DNA from: Stenotrophomonas_A sp035539015
GTDB lineage: Bacteria > Pseudomonadota > Gammaproteobacteria > Xanthomonadales > Xanthomonadaceae
DNA length: 9,130 bases
Assembly (NCBI GenBank): GCA_035539015.1
Contig: DATLJF010000210.1
Coordinates: 1-9,130, forward strand
Direction: 5' to 3'
Below the pieces are notes generated by a model. It had not been told where the DNA came from, did no database searches, and saw only the letters and a program-made list of their open reading frames with translations. Within the stretch, counting starts at the first letter, position 1, and each line of letters begins with the position of its first letter. Shown here one piece after another: positions 7,283 through 9,130 of the stretch. The translations under genes were made by a program, and so were the position numbers.

Positions 7283-7301
7283 CTGGCGAAAGGTTCGCCA
7301 G
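7283..7301. other. Perfect 8-bp hairpin in the ycgL leader
   Basis: CTGGCGAA (7283-7290) and TTCGCCAG (7294-7301) are exact inverted copies around a 3-base loop, 60 bases before the ycgL start. No T-run follows closely on either strand, so it is not a standard terminator. In a transcript entering ycgL it would form a stable stem-loop in the 5' untranslated region. Further down the same leader is a run of seven T on the minus strand (7246-7252). The role is unknown: leader structure, processing site or protein-binding palindrome. Confidence 0.5.
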
Positions 7302-7359
7302 CGTGCTGGGCAACTGAGGCCGTTCATTATCCACCGCGCCCGGTGAGGACGGGGCAAGC

Positions 7360-7414
7360 AAAAGGCCCGCCGGACAACGCCGCCGGAAGTTCCGGCGAGG
7401 CTGCACGGCGGGCC
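7360..7414 (-). terminator. Nested Rho-independent terminator
   Basis: Outer arms GGCCCGCCG (7364-7372) and CGGCGGGCC (7406-7414) pair perfectly over 9 bp. Between them CGCCGGAA (7381-7388) and TTCCGGCG (7390-7397) form a second perfect palindrome around one central base. Read on the minus strand, the outer stem is followed directly by TTTTGCTT (T4 at 7360-7363). It lies 21 bases after the stop of the exported-protein gene and closes the ketosynthase operon. The T-tract is short, but the stem is very GC-rich. Confidence 0.8.
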
Positions 7415-7435
7415 CGTTCAGGGCACGCGTTCGGC

Positions 7436-7876
7436 TTACTTCACCTTGGCGTAGGTGCCCTTCAGCGCCATGCCGGCCATGATCGCACCGGCATAGCACT
7501 CGTAGTTGGTCGGGCTGCTGAATTCCTTGCCGTTGTAGAAGCTCACCACGTCGATGACGGCATTGGCGCCCTTGACCTTGGCCCCGTCCTGCAGCGCCTT
7601 GAGCACCGACAGCGTGACCCAGCGGCAAGCCTCGGCATCGCTCTTGTTGAACGCATTGGTCTTGCGGTTGGAGGAGTCGCCGCCAAAGGACTGCAGGACC
7701 GCCGGGTGGCTCTGGCCGGCCAGGTAGAACTTGACGCTGCCATCGATGCCGGCGTCCTTGGCTTCCTGTGAATTCACCAGCTCGGCCAGCGACTGTTCCA
7801 CCCGGGTTTCGCGGGCGAACGCTTGCGGCGCGGCCAGCAGCAGGGTCAGGCAGGTAGCAGTGAGAATTCGTTTCAT
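7436..7876 (-). CDS. Small exported protein, often misnamed 'excinuclease ATPase subunit'
   Basis: A 146-residue protein with a clear Sec signal peptide: MKRILTATCLTLLLAAPQAFA (basic start, hydrophobic core, A-F-A cleavage site after residue 21), so it should be periplasmic. The mature part has two cysteines, Cys-84 (EACRWV) and Cys-127 (YECYAG), probably a disulfide. It also has a GANAVIDVVSFY strand-like motif (103-114) and a short hydrophobic GAIMAGMALKGTY end (130-142). I recognise close homologues in Xanthomonadaceae and other proteobacteria. Databases often label them as excinuclease subunits, but there is no Walker motif or UvrA feature here, so that name should not be used. The start at 7874-7876 is fixed by AAGGAGGA seven bases upstream; a longer TTG-start version has no such support. 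It begins 29 bases after the ketosynthase stop and shares its terminator. Molecular function is unknown. Confidence 0.88.
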   Translation of the reverse strand: MKRILTATCLTLLLAAPQAFARETRVEQSLAELVNSQEAKDAGIDGSVKFYLAGQSHPAVLQSFGGDSSNRKTNAFNKSDAEACRWVTLSVLKALQDGAKVKGANAVIDVVSFYNGKEFSSPTNYECYAGAIMAGMALKGTYAKVK

Positions 7877-7882
7877 GGGTTT

Positions 7883-7890
7883 TCCTCCTT
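7883..7890 (-). promoter_or_regulatory. Strong ribosome-binding site of the exported-protein gene
   Basis: AAGGAGGA on the minus strand, seven bases from the ATG at 7876, is a near-perfect Shine-Dalgarno. It selects this ATG over the in-frame TTG at 7909, and the resulting protein begins exactly with a signal peptide. Confidence 0.85.
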
Positions 7891-7905
7891 GGTGATGAAC
7901 GATGG

Positions 7906-9130
7906 TCAATGCGGCCAGCGGCGGAAGATCAACGAGGTGTTGATGCCGCCGAAGGCGAAGTTGTTGCTGGCCACGTACTCGGTGTCCAACGCACGGCCTT
8001 CGCCGGTGACGTAGTCCAGGGCGGCGCAGCGCGGGTCGACCTGCTCCAGGTTCACGGTCGGCGCAAACCAGCCTTGGCGCATCATTTCGATGCTGAGCCA
8101 GGCTTCGAACGCGCCGCAGGCGCCGAGCATGTGGCCGACGAAGCTCTTCAGCGAGCTGATCGGCACGCCGCTGCCGAATACCTGCGCGGTGGCCTGCGAT
8201 TCGGCCACATCGCCATGGTCGGTGGCGGTGCCGTGGGCGTTGATGTAGCCGATCTGCGCGGCCTCCAGGCCGGCATCGGCCAGCGCCAGGCGCATCGCCT
8301 GGGCCATGGTGTCGGCGCTGGGCTGGGTGACGTGCTGGCCATCGCTGTTGGTGCCGTAGCCGACGATCTCGGCGAGGATGTTGGCCCCGCGCGCCTGCGC
8401 GTGCTCGAGCTCCTCCAGCACCAGGGTGCAGGCGCCCTCGCCCAGCACCAGGCCGTCACGCGCGGCGTCGAACGGCCGCGGCGTGGTTTCCGGCGCATCG
8501 TTGCGCACGCTGGTGGCGAACAAGGTGTCGAACACCGCCGCGGCGGTGGCGTCCAGTTGCTCGGCGCCGCCGCACAGCATCACCGTCTGCTTGCCGCTGG
8601 CGATCGCCTCGTAGCCCGAGCCCACGCCCTGGCTGCCCGACGTGCAGGCGCTGGAAGTGGTGATGACCCGGCCGGTGAGGCCGAAGAACACGCCGATGTT
8701 CACCGGCGCGGTGTGGCTCATCATCTTCAGGTAGGTGGTGGCGCTGATGCCGGCGGTGGTGTGTTCGTTGAGCATGCGGCCGAATTCGGCGGTGGCGTCG
8801 TGCGCGCCCGAAGACGAGCCGTACGACACCCCGGCCATGCCGCTGCGCAGCACCGGATGGCCGAGCAGCCCGGCCTCCTGCAACGCCAGCTCGGTGGCGC
8901 GCACCGACATCACCGCCACCTTGCCCATGCTGCGGGTGGTCTTGCGGTTGTAGTGCGGCGGCAGCTCGAACGGCAGCGCCGGCGCCGCCAGGCGGGTGTT
9001 CAAGCCCTCGTAGACATCCCATTCGGGCAAGCGGCGCACGGCGTTCTGACACTCGCGCAGGCGCAAGTGGATGCTCGACCAATCGTGTCCGAGCGGGCTG
9101 ATGGCGCCGGCACCGGTGACCACGACGCGC
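7906..9130 (-). CDS. Beta-ketoacyl-ACP synthase of aryl-polyene/xanthomonadin type (5' end cut by window)
   Basis: A FabF-like condensing enzyme that would extend an acyl carrier protein-bound chain by two carbons from malonyl-ACP. Counting from the Val codon at 9121-9123, the catalytic set is complete: nucleophile Cys-160 in TTSSACTSGSQ (155-165), His-297 in NAHGTATDHGD (295-305), Lys-326 in SLKSFVGH, and His-331. The C-terminal NNFAFGGINTSLIFRRWP is also family-typical. Stretches such as WDVYEGLNTRLAAPA (35-49) and PPHYNRKTTRSMGKVA (55-70) resemble, from memory, the aryl-polyene cluster ketosynthases (ApeR/ApeO type in E. coli), which also make xanthomonadin pigments in Xanthomonas. The GTG at 9123 is not the true start: the frame continues upstream as R-V-V-V-T-G, and a few N-terminal residues lie outside. 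It probably heads or continues an operon ending at the 7360-7414 terminator. The ketosynthase call is certain; the polyene role is likely but needs the neighbours. Confidence 0.92.
   Translation of the reverse strand, partial: RVVVTGAGAISPLGHDWSSIHLRLRECQNAVRRLPEWDVYEGLNTRLAAPALPFELPPHYNRKTTRSMGKVAVMSVRATELALQEAGLLGHPVLRSGMAGVSYGSSSGAHDATAEFGRMLNEHTTAGISATTYLKMMSHTAPVNIGVFFGLTGRVITTSSACTSGSQGVGSGYEAIASGKQTVMLCGGAEQLDATAAAVFDTLFATSVRNDAPETTPRPFDAARDGLVLGEGACTLVLEELEHAQARGANILAEIVGYGTNSDGQHVTQPSADTMAQAMRLALADAGLEAAQIGYINAHGTATDHGDVAESQATAQVFGSGVPISSLKSFVGHMLGACGAFEAWLSIEMMRQGWFAPTVNLEQVDPRCAALDYVTGEGRALDTEYVASNNFAFGGINTSLIFRRWPH

Noticed and set aside
7326..7331. GATAAT on the minus strand as a -10 box for ycgL
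   Set aside because: It matches TATAAT at five of six positions, but no acceptable -35 lies 16-18 bases upstream, so I did not list it as a promoter.
6966..7628. A 220-residue extension of the ycgL frame upstream into the exported-protein gene
   Set aside because: The family N-terminus begins at the ATG at 7223; the extension crosses a terminator and another gene in the wrong frame.
6090..7771. Overlapping plus-strand frames spanning the ankyrin N-terminus, ycgL and the terminator region
   Set aside because: They cross several well-supported minus-strand genes and a terminator, and consist of Arg/Ala/Pro/Ser-rich sequence without domains.
7877..7909. TTG start giving an 11-residue longer exported protein
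   Set aside because: The added residues spoil the signal peptide, and the ATG at 7876 has a near-perfect ribosome-binding site.

Overview
The window reads as chromosomal DNA of a high-GC gammaproteobacterium, most likely of the family Xanthomonadaceae (Xanthomonas, Lysobacter, Stenotrophomonas and relatives). The clues are GC of roughly 65-80% in most lines, a ketosynthase of the aryl-polyene/xanthomonadin type followed by a small exported protein often misnamed an 'excinuclease' in these genomes, and a YcgL-family gene, typical of gammaproteobacteria. The genus is inference.

All seven protein genes lie on the minus strand, so transcription runs from the right end of the window to the left. 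From right to left: (1) a FabF-type ketosynthase, cut at its 5' end by the window edge, and a 146-residue exported protein with two cysteines, closed by a nested GC-rich Rho-independent terminator (7360-7414). (2) A 212-base gap holding that terminator and a perfect 8-bp hairpin (7283-7301), then ycgL, whose last codons overlap the GTG start of a 1105-residue membrane protein with about two dozen ankyrin repeats. (3) An 85-base AT-rich gap with a 17-bp imperfect inverted repeat over a plausible promoter, in front of a lower-GC orphan P-loop ATPase with a C-terminal winged helix; this unit looks like an insertion into the otherwise GC-rich neighbourhood. (4) A family 15 glycoside hydrolase whose stop codon overlaps the start of zwf (glucose-6-phosphate dehydrogenase), which runs off the left edge.

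Three functional themes follow. The right end is the edge of a polyene pigment or fatty-acid-like synthesis cluster. The left end is carbohydrate metabolism: glucose freed from an alpha-glucan or trehalose by the GH15 enzyme could, after phosphorylation, enter the oxidative pentose phosphate pathway through Zwf. The middle is unassigned: the YcgL/ankyrin membrane pair and the separately promoted ATPase. No RNA gene, CRISPR array, insertion sequence or phage gene was seen. The least explained parts are the membrane-ankyrin protein and the ATPase with its palindromic control region; neither can be called a new system from sequence alone.
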